30,040 bases of DNA from Chara braunii (lineage: Eukaryota > Streptophyta > Charophyceae > Charales > Characeae), in contig BFEA01000493.1 of NCBI GenBank assembly GCA_003427395.1, forward strand, positions 602,092-632,131, given 5' to 3'. Every line of letters starts with the position of its first letter. Positions within the stretch are counted from its first letter, which is position 1. The position numbers and the translations under genes are program-made. Positions 29,931 through 30,040 of this stretch are shown here, piece by piece. The notes beneath the pieces are model-generated. The model saw only the letters and a program-made list of their open reading frames with translations. It ran no database searches and was not told the DNA's origin.

Positions 29931-30004
29931 TTTGGAGCCACGTGGCGGCCGCAGGGGAGCAGGTTTCGACATTCGGGAGATGCCACTTGGCGGTGCATCC
30001 CCGG

Positions 30005-30036
30005 CCCCCCCCCACCACAAAAAAAAAAAAAAAAAA
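30005..30036. repeat. Poly-C and poly-A tracts at the right edge
   Basis: C9 (30005-30013) is followed by A18 (30019-30036), and the window ends in GATC. Together with the (TA)n left end, this suggests that the window is a whole contig that stops at low-complexity sequence. Confidence 0.9.
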
Positions 30037-30040
30037 GATC

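Noticed and set aside
29712-30036. Poly-A tails of processed pseudogenes
   Set aside because: No coding or RNA sequence precedes the A tracts and no target-site duplications are visible.

Overview
This is nuclear-type eukaryotic DNA, made almost entirely of repeats. No intact protein gene can be supported anywhere in the 30 kb. The lineage is uncertain. The U6-like copies begin with GTCC-TTCG-GGAC, as plant-type U6 does. The decayed retrotransposon has a primer-binding site that best fits the 3' end of a plant-type tRNA-Asp. Its reverse transcriptase and integrase, however, resemble the Ty3/gypsy group I know best from fungi. I therefore call the source a eukaryote with a repeat-rich genome, possibly of the green lineage, and go no further.

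Layout. 1-87 is a (TA)n tract. 480-690 is a 40-bp minisatellite. 700-3470 is a satellite of about 19 units with a 147-bp period; each unit carries two dyad-symmetric blocks. 3.5-4.65 kb holds a few exon-like scraps on the minus strand. 4.65-8.9 kb is GC-rich. It has a tRNA-like Pol III box pair near 5.24 kb and, at 5.72-6.34 kb, a tandem series of four U6 snRNA-like units, with a possible fifth just upstream. 8.97-9.91 kb holds about a dozen hairpins with the same TAAGTT loop but different, still complementary, stems. 10.01-10.14 kb is a 28-bp perfect inverted repeat. 10.25-10.86 kb has five units of a 120-bp repeat that again keeps its stems. 11.6-13.2 kb is GC-rich and full of hairpins. 14.65-15.24 kb is a 294-bp tandem duplication, and 15.65-16.39 kb a nested 79/310-bp repeat. 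From 16.67 to 25.13 kb lies a badly decayed Ty3/gypsy element on the minus strand: primer site, a long leader with degenerate repeats, gag with zinc knuckle, protease, RT, RNase H and integrase. The right end holds minisatellites, palindromes and homopolymer tracts.

The common thread is that at least three repeat families unrelated in sequence (147-bp satellite, TAAGTT hairpins, 120-bp repeat), together with the U6-like array, keep inverted-repeat arms while the arm sequence itself changes. Either folding (cruciform DNA or structured RNA) is selected, or a mechanism such as template-switch correction between hairpin arms keeps them complementary. The TAAGTT family and the 147-bp satellite are the best candidates for something undescribed.
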